Assembly: GCA_024291935.2 (NCBI GenBank)
Contig: CM044321.1
Coordinates: forward strand, 59,762,985-59,826,984
Length of the DNA: 64,000 nucleotides
Direction of reading: 5' to 3'
Source: Okapia johnstoni
Lineage: Eukaryota > Chordata > Mammalia > Artiodactyla > Giraffidae
Shown here: one piece after another, positions 53,308 through 64,000 of the stretch
Position numbering within the stretch: position 1 is the stretch's first letter
How the letters are laid out: each line of letters starts with the position of its first letter
Made by a program: the position numbers and the translations under genes
Notes under the pieces: model-generated
Databases searched by the model: none
Told to the model about the DNA's origin: nothing
The model's input: the letters and a program-made list of their open reading frames with translations, nothing else

Positions 53308-53962
53308 AGGCTATAATGATCACTACAGGCTTACTCTTAGAACAAAGAATAAGTCAAATGATTGACTGGAATTTTTGGACATAATATTTTCCAACCAAAT
53401 CTTATAGCACAAGTGACATTTTCCCCTTTATTTGTGCAGCATGTGAATGAAGGTGAACATTTAATCAAATGCTTGAGAGTTTTATTGATCCTACCATAGT
53501 CTCTCAGTCCTTTAATTAAAACTCGTGGGAGTTGGACTCATCTTTGGAAACATCTCTGCTGTCCTCATTCTTCCGGATGCTTCTCTCTAGTTGTGGATGT
53601 TTTCACTTGAACATCCAAGAGACATATCCATCTTCACGAGTCCAAAACAGACCCTTAGTTCTCCGTTTTCCCTGTCCCTTCCCCACCTCTATCCCATCTT
53701 CTCTTCTCCAACTGCCTGAGACGAATATGAGGAATTACCCTTGATTTCTTTTTTCCTTCTCTCACAGGTGACGTCCAGTTCATCAACACGTCCAACTGTG
53801 TCTGCACCCCCAACCTGACTCCTTCTCACCACCTCCACTGCTCCAGTCCAGAACCATCTGCCCCTGCCTGAGCCACTTCGCCACCTTCCTAATGGTTTGC
53901 CAGCTTCTCTTCTTTTCTCCCTGCAACTACTTGCCACAGAGCAGCCAGAATGATTTTTAAAT

Positions 53963-54495
53963 GTATTTAATTTTATTAGGCACAAACTTTTACACGGCTC
54001 AAAGCTTAACACACTATAAAAAGATAAGCCCAGAGAACTCTTGCGTTCCTCACCCCCAGCCTTTGAATGATAGTTATTTCCATTGGTATCTTTTTCTTTC
54101 ATCCTTCTAGGATTTTGAAGGCAAATGCAAGCATTTGTACAAATATATCTCTTACCTTATTACATAACAAGAGGTAGCCTATCATATAGACTGTTCTACG
54201 CTGTTCTAAATCTTGCTTTTTTTCACTTATTAATAATACATCCTAGTGCTCTTTTCATATTAGTACATAGAGATCTTCCGTATTTGTTTTTCCTGAAGCT
54301 TATCACACCACTGTTTATTGAACCAGGCACCTTTTGCTGAACAAATAATGCAACAAAGAAAAGTCTTGTACAAGTGTCATTTCATACATGTGGAACTGTG
54401 TCTGTGGGGTAAAATCACAGAAACACAATTGCAAAATCACATATGTTAGTGTATTTGCCAGTTTCAGAACGAAAATTTTACAGGTAAATCTGTCA
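53963..54495 (-). mobile_element. L1 3' end, antisense, in L2
   Basis: 'gactgttctacgctgttcta', 'aatcttgctttttttcactt', 'agtacatagagatcttccgt' and 'tcatttcatacatgtggaac' are ordered antisense L1 3'-region words. Confidence 0.8.
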
Positions 54496-54509
54496 CCCCC
54501 CCCCCCCCC
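54496..54509 (+). repeat. C14 homopolymer
   Basis: Fourteen C at the right L1/L2 junction, rare for this window and prone to sequencing-length error. Confidence 0.95.
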
Positions 54510-54888
54510 TGCTTAAAGCCTTCCCCTAATTCTCCATCCCAATCAGAATTAAAACAAAAACCCCTGAGACACACAGGCCTTCCTTGGCCTTCCTTGATCT
54601 GACCTTTGCTTACCTCCTCAATATCAGTGTATTTTCCCCTCTTTCACTGTGGACTATGCCTTCTTTCAGCAATCTCATAAAATTATCTTTCGTGAGATGT
54701 GCAATTTCACTTTGTAGTTGATTTCCATTGTGTTTGGATAGGATGGTCATATATGTGTAAAATCTAGTCATCGGCTTGAGACTTGACAAAGAAACTGACC
54801 TAGAAGGGGAAAATGGATGCTAATGTTTAATGGGGATGAGTATTTTATATATATATATGTATATATGTATGTATATTAATGTGGACTT

Positions 54889-55218
54889 TTTTGGCTGTAC
54901 TGGGGCTTCCTTGCTGCATGTGGCCTTATGCTACTTGAGGTAAACGGGGGCTACTCTCTAGTTGTGGTTCTCAGGCTTTTTATTGTGGTGGCTTCCTTTG
55001 CTATGGAGCGCAGATGGGCTCCACGTGCACAGGCTTCAGTAGTTGTGGCACATGGGCTTAATAGCTGTGGCTCGCTGGCTCTAGAGCTCAGGCTCTGCAG
55101 TTGCGGTGCAGGGGCTTAGTTGCTCCACAGCATGTGGAATCTTCATGGACCAGGGATCGAACCCATGTCCCCTGCATTAGCAGGCATATTCTTACCCACT
55201 GGACCACCAGTAAAGTCC
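54889..55218 (-). mobile_element. CHR-family SINE, long form, antisense, with TSD
   Basis: 'ttttttggctgtactggggc' to 'ggaccaccagtaaagtcc', with inverted B box 'ccagggatcgaacccatgtc'. TSD 'aatgtggac' (about 54,879-54,887) and 'gatgtggac' (about 55,220-55,228). Confidence 0.92.
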
Positions 55219-55289
55219 TGATGTGGACCATTTTTAAAGTCTTCATTGAATTTGTTACAATATTGCTTCTATTTTTTATGTTTTGGGGG

Positions 55290-55401
55290 TTTTTCTTTGG
55301 CCCCAAGGCATGTGGGATCTTAGTTCTCTGATCAGGGTTCAAACCTGCACCCCTGACATTGGAAGGTGATGTCTTACCTACTGGACCACCAGGGCAGTCC
55401 C
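55290..55401 (-). mobile_element. CHR-family SINE, antisense
   Basis: 'aaggcatgtgggatcttagt', inverted B box 'cagggttcaaacctgcaccc' and 'ggaccaccagggcagtccc'. Confidence 0.92.
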
Positions 55402-55599
55402 AAGGTGGGTATTTATAAGTAGTGACTTAACAAGTAAACATGTCTAAGTTATGATGATTTTGATTTTCCTTCATAGCTTCAAACTTCAGGGATTCAGATA
55501 ATGAATGCTGAAATAATGAGGACTTCCTATCATTCCATAGCTGTGTGACTGCAGATTCTAGACACATAAAGGTGGAAGTCTAACCTTACATACAAATGC

Positions 55600-55740
55600 A
55601 ACACAGTCAGGAAACAATGGTGGGCTAGAAATGGCAAGTGCCGTGTTCTGCCACTAAGTAAGCTGTGGGGGCTTAGGCAGGCCGTTTCATCTTTCTCTGC
55701 CTCATTTTATATGTATGAAAAGGAAGAAAATGGAATTCAT
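55600..55740 (+). mobile_element. MIR SINE fragment
   Basis: 'gtgttctgccactaagtaag' followed by 'ttaggcaggccgtttcatct' and 'ttctctgcctcattttatat' is the sense MIR centre. Confidence 0.6.
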
Positions 55741-56327
55741 CATGAGTCTCAACCTTTTCACTCTCCAGGGATTCCTTTTATTACCCCCACTCATTTTTAT
55801 AATATGTTGAGAAATTTTATCTGCTGAAAGTTCTTTGTTGTAATTTATGTTACAATTTTCATTGTTCACTGTTAGCGTGTTCATTGTGAATTTATCAATG
55901 ATACATATAATTTCCAATTCTGCTCAGCATTAAATAATCAGTTAACATTGGCTGAGTTGATATAATACCACCCAAAGCAAAAAACTTCACATTTTCATTT
56001 GTCTGGGTAGCTCTATTTTGTTTAATTCTTAAGACTGGGAAACTATGGACCCACCTGACAGTAAGTTTCCTTACCAGTCTGGGAGCCAGTGTTGTGTATA
56101 TACTCCTCTAGTCCAGAGGATTTTTTAGATGTGCCTCATGGAACCCTTGGACTCAGAGCAGACATGAGGGTGGGGAAGGAGGAGGCAAAGCCAGGAGTCT
56201 TAGAGTCCCCAGATCTATTTTATCCAGAGTACCTCCACTTTTTTTCTGTCCTATATACTGTCTTCTGCTTAGAAAGGGTTCAAATTATTAAAAATATTTT
56301 TTTTCACATGGTGGGTAATTTTTGTTT
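55741..56327. other. Unassigned unique sequence
   Basis: A/T-rich on the left and G-rich around 56,165-56,190. Nothing nameable. Small frames (55,702-55,917 minus; 56,089-56,367 plus) show no motif and the second enters a CHR SINE. Confidence 0.45.
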
Positions 56328-56446
56328 GTTTGTTTTTGGCCGTACCACGCAGCCTGTGGGACCTTAGTTTCCTGGCCAGGGATCAAACCCGAGTCCCCTA
56401 CATTGGAAGTGTGGAGTCTTAACCACTGGATCACCAGGGGACTCTC
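56328..56446 (-). mobile_element. CHR-family SINE, antisense
   Basis: 'tttttggccgtaccacgcag', 'cctgtgggaccttagtttcc' and 'ggatcaccaggggactctc'. Confidence 0.92.
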
Positions 56447-56486
56447 TACACTATTAAAACTAATTTGAAAAATACGTCAATCAAAC

Positions 56487-56600
56487 TCAATTGTATACAT
56501 GAGGATAATGAGGGACAGAAAAGTTAAATGAAATTTACCCAAGGTCACAGAGCTAATTAGTGGCCAAATATTCATTCAGTCAATCAACACATACTTCTTG
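56487..56600 (-). mobile_element. MIR SINE fragment, antisense
   Basis: 'acatgaggataatgagggac' and 'cccaaggtcacagagctaat' mark the antisense MIR core. 'attcattcagtcaatcaaca' after it is L2/MIR-end-like. Confidence 0.55.
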
Positions 56601-57374
56601 AACACTGTGGAAAGAAAAATTATAAATATGAAACTTTGATTCAACCTTGGTCTGAAAACAATCTGTGGGTCACAATAAATGTTTGATCAGAAGCATTTGA
56701 ATGAAAGAATCTCATTTTCATACTGGTGGAGAATTGACATTGATGTGTGTGTTACTACTGTTCAGTAAGACAAGGAAGAGAGGACAGGAGAATATTTGCA
56801 TTCTGGTGACCGCAGGAGAGCAAGAACAAAGAGCCCTGTTAGAAGATAGGCCAGGTGGAGTAAAGGTCTTATTTCAGTTTCAATCCTTAGGGGCTCTGTC
56901 TCTGATTGTCACATTATTGCTCTTTTTAGAGCCCGCAGAAGAGGATCCAAGAGCCCACCCCGTCCCCAAGATTATCCATAAAGTTTTATTTTGTTTCCCA
57001 GATTAAGCATGTTATTCTCGCTAAGCTTGGAAAAACCCATGGCTATATGAAATGTGTTAAACTATAAGATAAATTTGAAAAAGTCAATTGATTGAATTTG
57101 TTCAACTTAAGCTGGTAATAAATTAACTGGTCTTATGATAGCTTGCCTACGACAGAGTATTAGATAGGTTCTGTTTTCAGTTCAAAAGCTACAGGCACTC
57201 TGATTCTAGCTTTCTCCCTGCAAACAATTTGAAATAAAGGGTGTCATTGGCAGATTCAAAGACAAACATGACACAAAGCCTCATTATTTCTCAGCACCAA
57301 TCAAGAGTCAGCCATTCTTCTAGGCAATGAGGACATAGCAGTGAATATGTGCGAAGAGTTTCCTGCTTCCGTGG
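56601..57374. other. Unassigned unique sequence
   Basis: The plus-strand frame 56,701-57,006 (101 codons, MKESHFHTGGELTLM) has hydrophobic patches but no family I know and no flanking splice sites that stand out. I do not call it a gene. Confidence 0.4.
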
Positions 57375-57385
57375 ACCAAATTTCT

Positions 57386-57553
57386 TTTTTAAAAATAATT
57401 AATTAATTAATTTGGTTACATCGGGCTCTCAGCTGTGGCATGTGGGATCTTTAGTTGCAGCAGATGGACTCTTGCTCCCTGACCAGGAATTGAACCCAGG
57501 CCCCCTGCATTGGGAGCACAGAGTCTTAGTCACTGGACCATCCAGAAAGCCCC
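57386..57553 (-). mobile_element. CHR-family SINE, antisense, with TSD
   Basis: (AATT)n tail at about 57,395-57,412, 'ggcatgtgggatctttagtt', inverted B box 'ggaattgaacccaggccccc' and 'ggaccatccagaaagcccc'. TSD 'gaccaaatttct' (about 57,374-57,385) and 'gaaccagatttct' (about 57,554-57,566). Confidence 0.93.
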
Positions 57554-57631
57554 TGAACCAGATTTCTCCTGATGTCTAGTCCAGTGCTATTTCTGTTACA
57601 CTATACAGATGGAAGACTCATTCTGCTCTTT

Positions 57632-57649
57632 TTTTTTTTTTTTTTTTTT
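57632..57649 (+). repeat. Poly(T) with duplicated flank
   Basis: A T-run of about 18-20 is bracketed by 'cattctgctctt' on both sides (about 57,618 and 57,650). It looks like a TSD around an almost empty retrotransposed tail. Confidence 0.7.
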
Positions 57650-57704
57650 CATTCTGCTCTTTTGCAAATACTTGTAATTACCGGGTATGCTTACGTCTTC
57701 TTCA

Positions 57705-57960
57705 CATTATTTATTCATTCATTCAACAAATATTTATTGAGTAACTTCTATTACCAGACTCTCTGTGCTAAGTGCTGGACACCCTGATATGAATTAGCTC
57801 TCCAGGTGCTCACAGACCTCTGGGAACACAGACTTGTAAACAAAGTTCAAACCAGTATAATAAGTACAATGGAGGGAGAGGAGCAAGGTACAGACATACC
57901 ACGTGGCAGCAACTGATTAGCTCCCTCTTGTATGACATCCAAACTTGGATTTGAAAGGTT
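57705..57960 (-). mobile_element. L2 LINE 3' end, antisense
   Basis: 'ttcattcattcaacaaatat', 'tctctgtgctaagtgctgga' and 'ccaggtgctcacagacctct' follow antisense L2 order. Confidence 0.6.
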
Positions 57961-58374
57961 AATAGAGGATTCCCAAACCAACCAAGTCTGGGAGTAGGAA
58001 TGGCATATACAAAGGTACAGAGACAAGACAGAACATGCTGATTCTCAGAACTATTTGCTGTTTGGTATTGATAGAGTTTGAAGCATGAGATGAATGAGAG
58101 GCAGGAAACTGCTTTTTTTCAGGTTTAAAATGTTTTATTTCAAGTTTACCTGATTAAAAAAAAAAGCCTCAAAAGTAAACATTATAGAAATGGGGAGGCA
58201 GGAAATTGACAAAATCTCTATGTAATGGCCTCTGTTTTCTCTGTGAGTTAAGAGAAACAGCTTTTTTTTTTTTTTTTTGGAGACTAACGAAGGCTGGTAG
58301 GAAGTATGAAGAGAGGCTTAGAAGAGTTTCTGAATTGCTTATAAGATAGAAAGGATTAGGAAAAAACCTGACGG

Positions 58375-58575
58375 TTCATTAATGGCAGACTGGCTTAATA
58401 GATCATAGGTCACTCAAGTAGTGGAATACTATACAGATAGGAAAAAGATAGCCACTGACATGAGAAGAGCTATAAAATATCTTATTTAGTGGAAAAAAGC
58501 AAGATGCAGAACTGTGTGTATTACTTTAACTTTTATGTAAAATGCAGTGGGAGATTAAAAATATTACTACACCTG
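58375..58575 (+). mobile_element. L1 fragment, sense
   Basis: 'actggcttaatagatcatag', 'tagtggaatactatacagat' and 'agtggaaaaaagcaagatgc' are L1 ORF2/3'-UTR words. Confidence 0.65.
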
Positions 58576-59569
58576 TTGGTACAAAGTGAATTAAAACAGA
58601 GCTCTGATCTTCAGGAGCTTGAAGTTAAAGGGCAATGATTATTACATGATACATGAACAAATAAGAAAAAAGCCTAACATTTGTGACATCAGTTATCAAA
58701 TCAGGTTCATTCTCTCACAAGCAACCCCTTTTATTTCCAACCAAGTTCTTTATATACTTCAGGTACTGTCTACTGACCACATGGCATCAGGCAGTGGGGA
58801 TGCAGTGATGATCAAACCACCATCCCAGGTGTCTGGGACCACACAGGGCAATGACAGAGAGAGACTTGAAGAGACCACTGAAGAGAACATCAGCATAAAA
58901 TGTGGTCCATGCTATCAGGGAGGCAGGAATGGAATTCTGTGGGAGCCCAGAGGCCAGAGCAAGTAATTCTGCTTGGAAAGAGTTAGGAAGGGCTTCGTGG
59001 AAGAGGAAATCTGTAACCCAAGTCTTAAATGAGGCATTGAAGTTGAGCGAAGTTGAGAAAGACGTTCCAGGCAGCACAAATACAGTGGGCAAAGGCAATG
59101 AAGCTCAGAATAACATGGTGCATTATTAGACACCAACCCACTTGTTCTGACTCTGTGGCAGGTGCTTTTCTGGGAGTGGCAAGCATCAGGTCTGGAAAGG
59201 CAGGTCCAGACAGGGTTACAAAGTGTCTGGTGTGCTGGGCAAACAACTTTATACTTTGTCTTGTCAGTAAAACACCATGTTCTCAGCCGACAGGCTAGTT
59301 CAGTACTTTGCCTTTACTGTCTAACCTGTTTGAAGCAGGTCATCTTCTCTTGGCTTCTATAGTCTTGTTAGAGGCTGAATAGGGATGTGGAAGGCGGATT
59401 TGTAAACTTAGTGTTATCTTCCCCATTCTTCCTTTTTACTCTTCTGACACACTTAATTAGTCATCGAAGTCTATAACTATGCTGTCACAAATGCATTCTT
59501 TGTTTTTTGCTTGGATCAACCATTTAGTATGCATTTACCTGTGACAGGTAAGGATAAAGGATAAACGAT
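58576..59569. other. Unassigned; antisense L2 at 58,890-59,115
   Basis: 'tggaaagagttaggaagggc' and 'aaagacgttccaggcagcac' fit antisense L2. The surrounding frames (58,619-58,966; 58,787-59,098) run through it. 59,130-59,569 is unique. No gene is supported. Confidence 0.4.
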
Positions 59570-60412
59570 AAAGGCTTTGTATAAACCCTCTTATTCAACC
59601 TTCAAATAGCCCTGTGAAGTCATATTTTAGTGTTCTTGGTAGAAGGCAACAGTTGTCTTAAGCAGAAAAAGGAATTTACTGGAAAGTTATCAGATGGCAA
59701 TGCACAGAATTTATAGGAAGGAGGAAGACTAGGTTCAGGGATGAGCCAAGGGAAGAAGCACAGCACAAAGCTGGGATCCAGCCTCAGCAACAATTCCCAG
59801 CACATGCCCCGCCAGGCCTCTGGATGCTAAGCTCACCACAGCGGCCTCAAAGATTCTCAAACTGACCATAGTGCCTTTGCATCACTACACTCCCCGCCCC
59901 CACCACAGAGAGGAGGAAGAGCATCTACTGGCTCTGTTCAGAGTCTGAGGAACAGCTTCCCTTTTGTGGCTTCCCACTCCCATTAGGATTCACTCAAATT
60001 AGGAAGGATGTTTGGATAATTTGGGCTTCCCTGGTGGCTCAGTGGTAAAGAACATGCTTGCCAATGTAGGCGACGAGAGTTCAATCCCTGGGTCAGGAAG
60101 ATCCCCTGGGGAAGGAAATGGCAACCCACTTGGGTATTCTTGCCTGGAGAATCCCATGGACAGAGGAGCCTGGCAGGTTACAGTTCATGGGTTACAAAGA
60201 GTCAGATATGACTTAGCAACTAAACAACAACAGCAAACACAGCAAAAATGATACACACTCTTAAGTGCAATTTGTGGATGAGGGAATAGACTTAGAGCAG
60301 GTGGGTTAGTCAAGTAATTGAGCTAGTCAGTGGGAGAGCCAGGCTTGGAGCCCGAGTCAGCTTGTTTGCAAACCCCAGAGTGTGATGCAGTCCTCTGCAC
60401 TGCCTTTTCTAA
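59570..60412 (-). mobile_element. MIR SINE, antisense, widely split
   Basis: 'attcaaccttcaaatagccc' (about 59,593) and, after 60,246, 'ttgtggatgagggaatagac' with 'agtcagtgggagagccaggc' fit two halves of one antisense MIR. Between them lie a Bov-tA and about 380 bases (59,640-60,021) of another old repeat or unique DNA that I cannot name. Confidence 0.45.
60022..60245 (+). mobile_element. Bov-tA SINE
   Basis: 'gggcttccctggtggctcag' head, B box 'gagttcaatccctgggtcag', complete Bov-A unit and a CAACAACAG tail. One of the least diverged copies here. Confidence 0.96.
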
Positions 60413-60830
60413 AGCATCCCAGCTCAGTTTCACAGCCCACACAGCGGTCCACACTCCCATCACCTCGTTTGCATTACCGCCTCCTGCCTGATCTCCCTGC
60501 TTTGTGATCCCTCATCTCAGTTCATTCTCCACGCAGTTGCTAAGATAATATTTTTTGAGTACCATCCACATCACGTCAACCACTTGTTTAAAAATCTGTG
60601 ACTCACCCCTTCGAGAACCTTTCCTGATTAATATCATTCCACACTGATCACTGGGTAATCAGTCAAATAATGTTGCCATAGTGCCAGCACAGAAGTATAA
60701 TTTATCTTGCCCTAGCCTATCCTTATTAATAGTCTCTAGCTATTCCATTGATGTGTGACTTTCCTAAGGTCAGAGAGCCTGTCTTCTGCTGCTTTTGTGA
60801 CTCTGATGACAGATAGTAGCATCGAACGCT
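60413..60830 (+). mobile_element. L2 LINE 3' region
   Basis: 'gcctgatctccctgctttgt', 'cagttgctaagataatattt' and 'tcccattgatcactgg'-like text near 60,640 give a loose L2 order. Confidence 0.45.
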
Positions 60831-61249
60831 GGGACTGTCCTTTTATTGAATCTTGGGGCTCTCCAGGAGAGTTGCGTTACTATCGTCAATATTATCATTT
60901 GCAGAGCACTTCTCGCTGGCTAATTCATTATTAGCCTCCCTAACATTTCCCCATTGTCTTATGTTTCTCAGCTATGTATACTGTGCCCAACCCTAAGTAA
61001 GTGTGCTACAAAATGGCTAATAATGCTAACAATTTTATTTCAGCTTTTGGAAACATTCTTTACTCCACCCTCAGATACTGTTAAATTGAGGAAAGGTACA
61101 GGTGGTATGGTTTTTTTCTGGGAGCTGGGAGGGGAGAGGAAATAGTACTGATATTCAGAGCATGTCCCTCCATTCCAGTTTGGAATAATAAAGGTCGTAT
61201 AAACATGGAGCACCACATGCAGTTAGGGAACCTGGTTGGCCTGGTGACC
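60831..61249. other. Unassigned sequence left of an LTR
   Basis: No gene. Part of 61,150-61,249 may already belong to the LTR described next; its start is uncertain. Confidence 0.4.
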
Positions 61250-61925
61250 AGTCTGAAGTTTGTATAGGAACACCTCTTGCCTGGTTCCTGAATAGCTTTC
61301 ATATCGAAACAGAGCAAGACCTTATGGTCCTTTCTTCCCATGCCCTTGGCCTGACTTTTGTGTGTGGAAAAACTTTAGCCAAAGAATAAGTTTAATCAAG
61401 GAAATGAGAAAATGCAAAAACAAAGGAAAACAGTCAAGGAGACCAAGCAATAATAGTTTAGTTATTAAGCATAAACAAGGACCTTTAGTTCCTTTTCCAG
61501 GGCTATAGATAATACTCTGAGCCATATCCTGTGAGCTGTCTCATAGATACTGAAAAACCCACCAGGTGGAGGAAGTTAACTACATGATGACCCGACTTAC
61601 GTTGCCATGACATAAGCTGCCACAATTCTGAGAACTGACCTCAAAAAAATGGAAACAAACCAATGCTGGAACTGAAGACTAACTGTACCTAAAACAGTCA
61701 CTGTGATGCTGCTCAGACCACCAATGACCAATTTCAAGATGACTGTCAGAGCTGACTGTGCTGTTTTTGCGTGTGGCTGCCTCCCTCTGTCTATAAAAGC
61801 TCTTGCCTCCTGACTGTAGGTAGGGAGAGTCAGCCTCTGGACAATGCTGACATCCAAAATAAAGCAAACTTTCCTCTCCACCAAACTGGCCTCTTTATTG
61901 CCTTTTGAGCAGCGAGCAACTGCAA
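61250..61925 (+). mobile_element. Solitary ERV LTR
   Basis: An LTR-like order: long U3, TATAAAAG at 61,792-61,799, AATAAA at 61,858-61,863 (66 bases later) and a U5-like end 'ctttattgccttttgagcag'. 'ccaccaggtggaggaagtta' at about 61,560 is a characteristic U3 word. No internal viral sequence, primer-binding site or partner LTR lies in the window. The left boundary is uncertain by 100 bases or more and no TSD was found. Overlapping minus-strand frames are spurious. Confidence 0.55.
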
Positions 61926-62919
61926 TGTCACTGCATTTGAGGTTTGAGGGGGTAGAAGGTGGGGGATGAATGGGCTGGAGAGGAAGGCATGGACCAGATG
62001 ATGACTGTTGTTTCCATCTGAGAGACATGGAAAGCTCTCAAAGGTTTCAGGCCATGTTAGGGAGCAACAGGATCTGATGTGGGTTTTTGAAAGATTAGTC
62101 TAGCAGTGATGAGAAGTGTGGCTTGGAGGGAGCAAGACTGGGGCCTTGAGAACAGGAAACCATGACACACCACCACTTCCTTCATCATTCCATTCAAGGG
62201 TTCAGGTTATAGCTCCTTTTTATACGAATCTCAAAAGAGAATCAGATTTTTTTAAAAAATACTTAATCTGTGAACATACGATAATATATAAATTCTTCAG
62301 GATTGTATTCCCTGGAAGTAAGGATGCATATTTTAGACACCCATGAAATTCTTCAGGGATTGAATGTAGGAGATCAAAGTTTGGATCATACTGTTTCGTC
62401 TGTCAGTAACCTGCTGGCCTCCTTCTGTTTCTTGATAGAACTTCCAGTTTGTTCCACATTCCCTCTGAACTCTTCTTATTTATTTGTTAATGTTCTCGTT
62501 GTTTGAGTTTCTTGTTTCTGCTTTTTTCTCCTTAGAGACAGAATGGCAGTTGAAGAAAGAGAAATGTTGAGTCAACTGGCACAAAAGCCCTTTTCCCATG
62601 GTATCTCTTCTCTTGAGGGAAATTAAACTGATCATAACCAGTTTTACTCAAGAGGAGGGATCTTTGGTAACAAATGTTTGTCCCAATCTTGTTGGCCTCT
62701 AGCATTAACTGCCAAGTGAATTCTATTGATAGGAGACATACAGGTATGTGATTCTGCTCCATTTCGCTTTAAACTATTCTGAAAAGATATTAAGATTTAA
62801 TCTTTCTGCTTGCTTGTCATTACTGAACTTCTTCTTCATGCCCAGCACTGTGCTTGGTACGAGGGACAGTACAATATGAGAGGAAAAGTGAGTCTCTGCT
62901 TAAAAAGGACTTGTAGTAG
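61926..62919. other. Unassigned unique sequence
   Basis: 62,035-62,140 has weak antisense L2 character ('caacaggatctgatgtgggt', 'agattagtctagcagtgatg'). The rest is unique, with no exon-like frame. Confidence 0.45.
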
Positions 62920-63032
62920 GGACTTCCCTGGTGGTCCAGTAGTTAAGACTCTGTGCTTCCAATTCAAAGGGCACTGGTTTGATTCCTGGTCAGAGAACTA
63001 AAATCCCACATGCCAAGGAAATAATAAAAACT
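62920..63032 (+). mobile_element. CHR-family SINE
   Basis: 'gggacttccctggtggtcca' with B box 'tggtttgattcctggtcaga'. A short A-rich tail then a G-rich stretch 63,033-63,056. Confidence 0.93.
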
Positions 63033-63300
63033 GGAGGGGGAGGGAGGAGGGGGGTGGCGTGTAGTATAAATTCTGAGAAGAAGTGCTTTTCTTAAAACCA
63101 AGTCACTGAGGCCTAAGCAATAACAGTGGTCCACATCTAAGACAGCTGTGTTGTGTTGCTACTTAAGCTTATGAGTTTTAAAAAGAGTGATCAGATATAT
63201 ACAAAGACTTTCAGATGCCACTCTGCCCAGATTCTAGAATTTTTAGTCATTGACCACAGATCTTCTGTCAAGGTCTTTGAGGACAAAATTGATCTAATTC

Positions 63301-63428
63301 TTTTTTTTTTTTTTTTGGCTGCACAGCGTGGCATATGGGATCTTGATTCCCTGACTAGGGATTGAACCCATGCCCCCTACAGTGGGAGTGCAGATTCTTA
63401 ACCCCTGGACCACCAGGAAAGTCCCTGA
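63301..63428 (-). mobile_element. CHR-family SINE, antisense, with TSD
   Basis: A poly(T) run, 'ggctgcacagcgtggcatat', inverted B box 'agggattgaacccatgcccc' and 'ggaccaccaggaaagtccc'. TSD 'tgatctaattc' (63,290-63,300) and 'tgatctcattc' (about 63,429-63,439). Confidence 0.94.
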
Positions 63429-63439
63429 TGATCTCATTC

Positions 63440-64000
63440 TATGTTAACAGAATCATTTCTTTCTGTCGTGTATAATTTTGGATGGAAAGTGGAACCAAAC
63501 TCAGGCATTTATAGAAAACTGTGTAAACCCCCATCAAAGTTGCCATAATGTATAAAATGTCCATGCCATAAACTGTAGTTATGTGTGAGAGTTAGAGACT
63601 ATTCCTTCCAGGTGAATAAACCTTTTTGTTCAAATGGCAATACATTTCACCCCCTCCCCCTTTTCACTATTTCCTATGAGCAATGTTTATTCTCCAAAGC
63701 TCCCATTTAATTCCTGCATACATTCTTGTAAACATTATTTGATGCAGGAGATTTATAGCAAAACTGACTGCCTACCTGTGGACCAGAACCTGAGCATAGT
63801 CCTAACCTTTATTTTTAAGCCAAAATCTTATCACATCAACTCCTCTTCTCTGCTTGCTCACTGGACTCTAGAACCAGCAGCCCTCTAATGACAAAAGCAA
63901 GATATGGACGAAATCGAGTTCTGCCCTCGACTTCACAAGGGAGTTAATCACACCCAGAACCTGGCTCAGAGCAGGCACTGAACAAATATTTGCTGGAAGA
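63440..64000. other. Unassigned; L2-like words at the right edge
   Basis: No gene. The last 50 bases ('gcaggcactgaacaaatatt') resemble a sense L2 3' end cut by the window edge. The frame 63,634-63,888 has no motif. Confidence 0.4.

Larger units (their letters stand above)
53530..54680 (+). mobile_element. L2 LINE 3' region, sense, split by L1
   Basis: The left piece has 'caccacctccactgctccag' at about 53,827 and 'cagagcagccagaatgattt'. The right piece (from 54,510) has 'tgcttaaagccttcccctaa' and 'ttgatctgacctttgcttac'. These are adjacent in L2, which shows that the L1 between them is an insertion. Confidence 0.65.

Noticed and set aside
56701..57006. A 101-codon plus-strand frame with hydrophobic segments.
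   Set aside because: No recognisable family and no promoter or splice features; the length is within chance for this many bases.
58619..59098. Overlapping frames of 115 and 103 codons on opposite strands.
   Set aside because: Both traverse diverged antisense L2 sequence and have no motif.
60022..60100. tRNA gene candidates at the heads of Bov-tA and CHR elements throughout the window.
   Set aside because: A and B boxes are present but the cloverleaf is degenerate and each head is joined to a SINE body and often flanked by TSDs. They are SINE promoters, not tRNA genes.
61597..62028. A 143-codon minus-strand frame.
   Set aside because: It runs antisense through the ERV LTR (TATA and AATAAA region) and matches no viral or cellular protein.

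Overview
The window is nuclear DNA from a ruminant, that is a bovid or a close relative such as cattle, sheep or goat. The evidence is the repeat set: many Bov-tA and BOV-A2 SINEs, seven BovB (RTE) LINE fragments and many CHR-family tRNA(Glu)-derived SINEs. Below these lie older mammalian layers: L1, L2, MIR, MLT1-like LTRs and Tigger DNA transposons. I found no intact protein-coding gene, rRNA, functional tRNA, CRISPR array or prokaryotic element. Almost every longer reading frame is a remnant of BovB, L1 or Tigger, or crosses a SINE. The window therefore looks intergenic or deep intronic. Names are from memory of consensus sequences and boundaries are usually good to about 5-30 bases; they are firmer where target-site duplications (TSDs) are given. 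|| Layout. 0-5 kb: a 5'-truncated BovB, CHR SINEs and an MLT1-like LTR. 5-10 kb: L2 and MIR, a Tigger1 5' end cut by BovB, then about 2.3 kb of antisense L1 carrying two SINEs. 9.9-13.6 kb: a solitary ERV LTR, then an ancient L2 with a decayed reverse-transcriptase core, interrupted by two Bov-tA SINEs and an internally deleted BovB. 14-21 kb: L1 ends, a BOV-A2 with a 15-bp TSD, two LTRs and SINEs. 21.8-22.3 kb: the one CpG-rich unique segment I noticed, with NRF1, E-box and ETS motifs; this is the best candidate for an undescribed functional element (a TATA-less promoter). 22.9-23.85 kb: a long imperfect inverted repeat. 24-31 kb: SINE-rich unique sequence. 31.43-31.77 kb: a G-rich minisatellite of 34 ten-base units, followed by antisense BovB. 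32-38.6 kb: L2 fragments and a run of same-orientation CHR SINEs. 38.6-40.3 kb: the longest repeat-poor unique stretch, with one exon-like minus-strand frame. 40-50 kb: deeply nested L2, MIR, L1, Tigger, SINE and BovB. 50-64 kb: unique sequence, L2 split by L1, more CHR and Bov-tA SINEs, and a second ERV LTR near 61.9 kb. || How it fits together: there is no gene network here. The content records successive waves of retrotransposition, and nesting gives relative ages (L2 and MIR oldest, then L1, Tigger and MLT1, then BovB, CHR and Bov-tA). The elements that could act on nearby genes are the CpG/NRF1/ETS segment and the two LTRs that retain TATA and polyadenylation signals.
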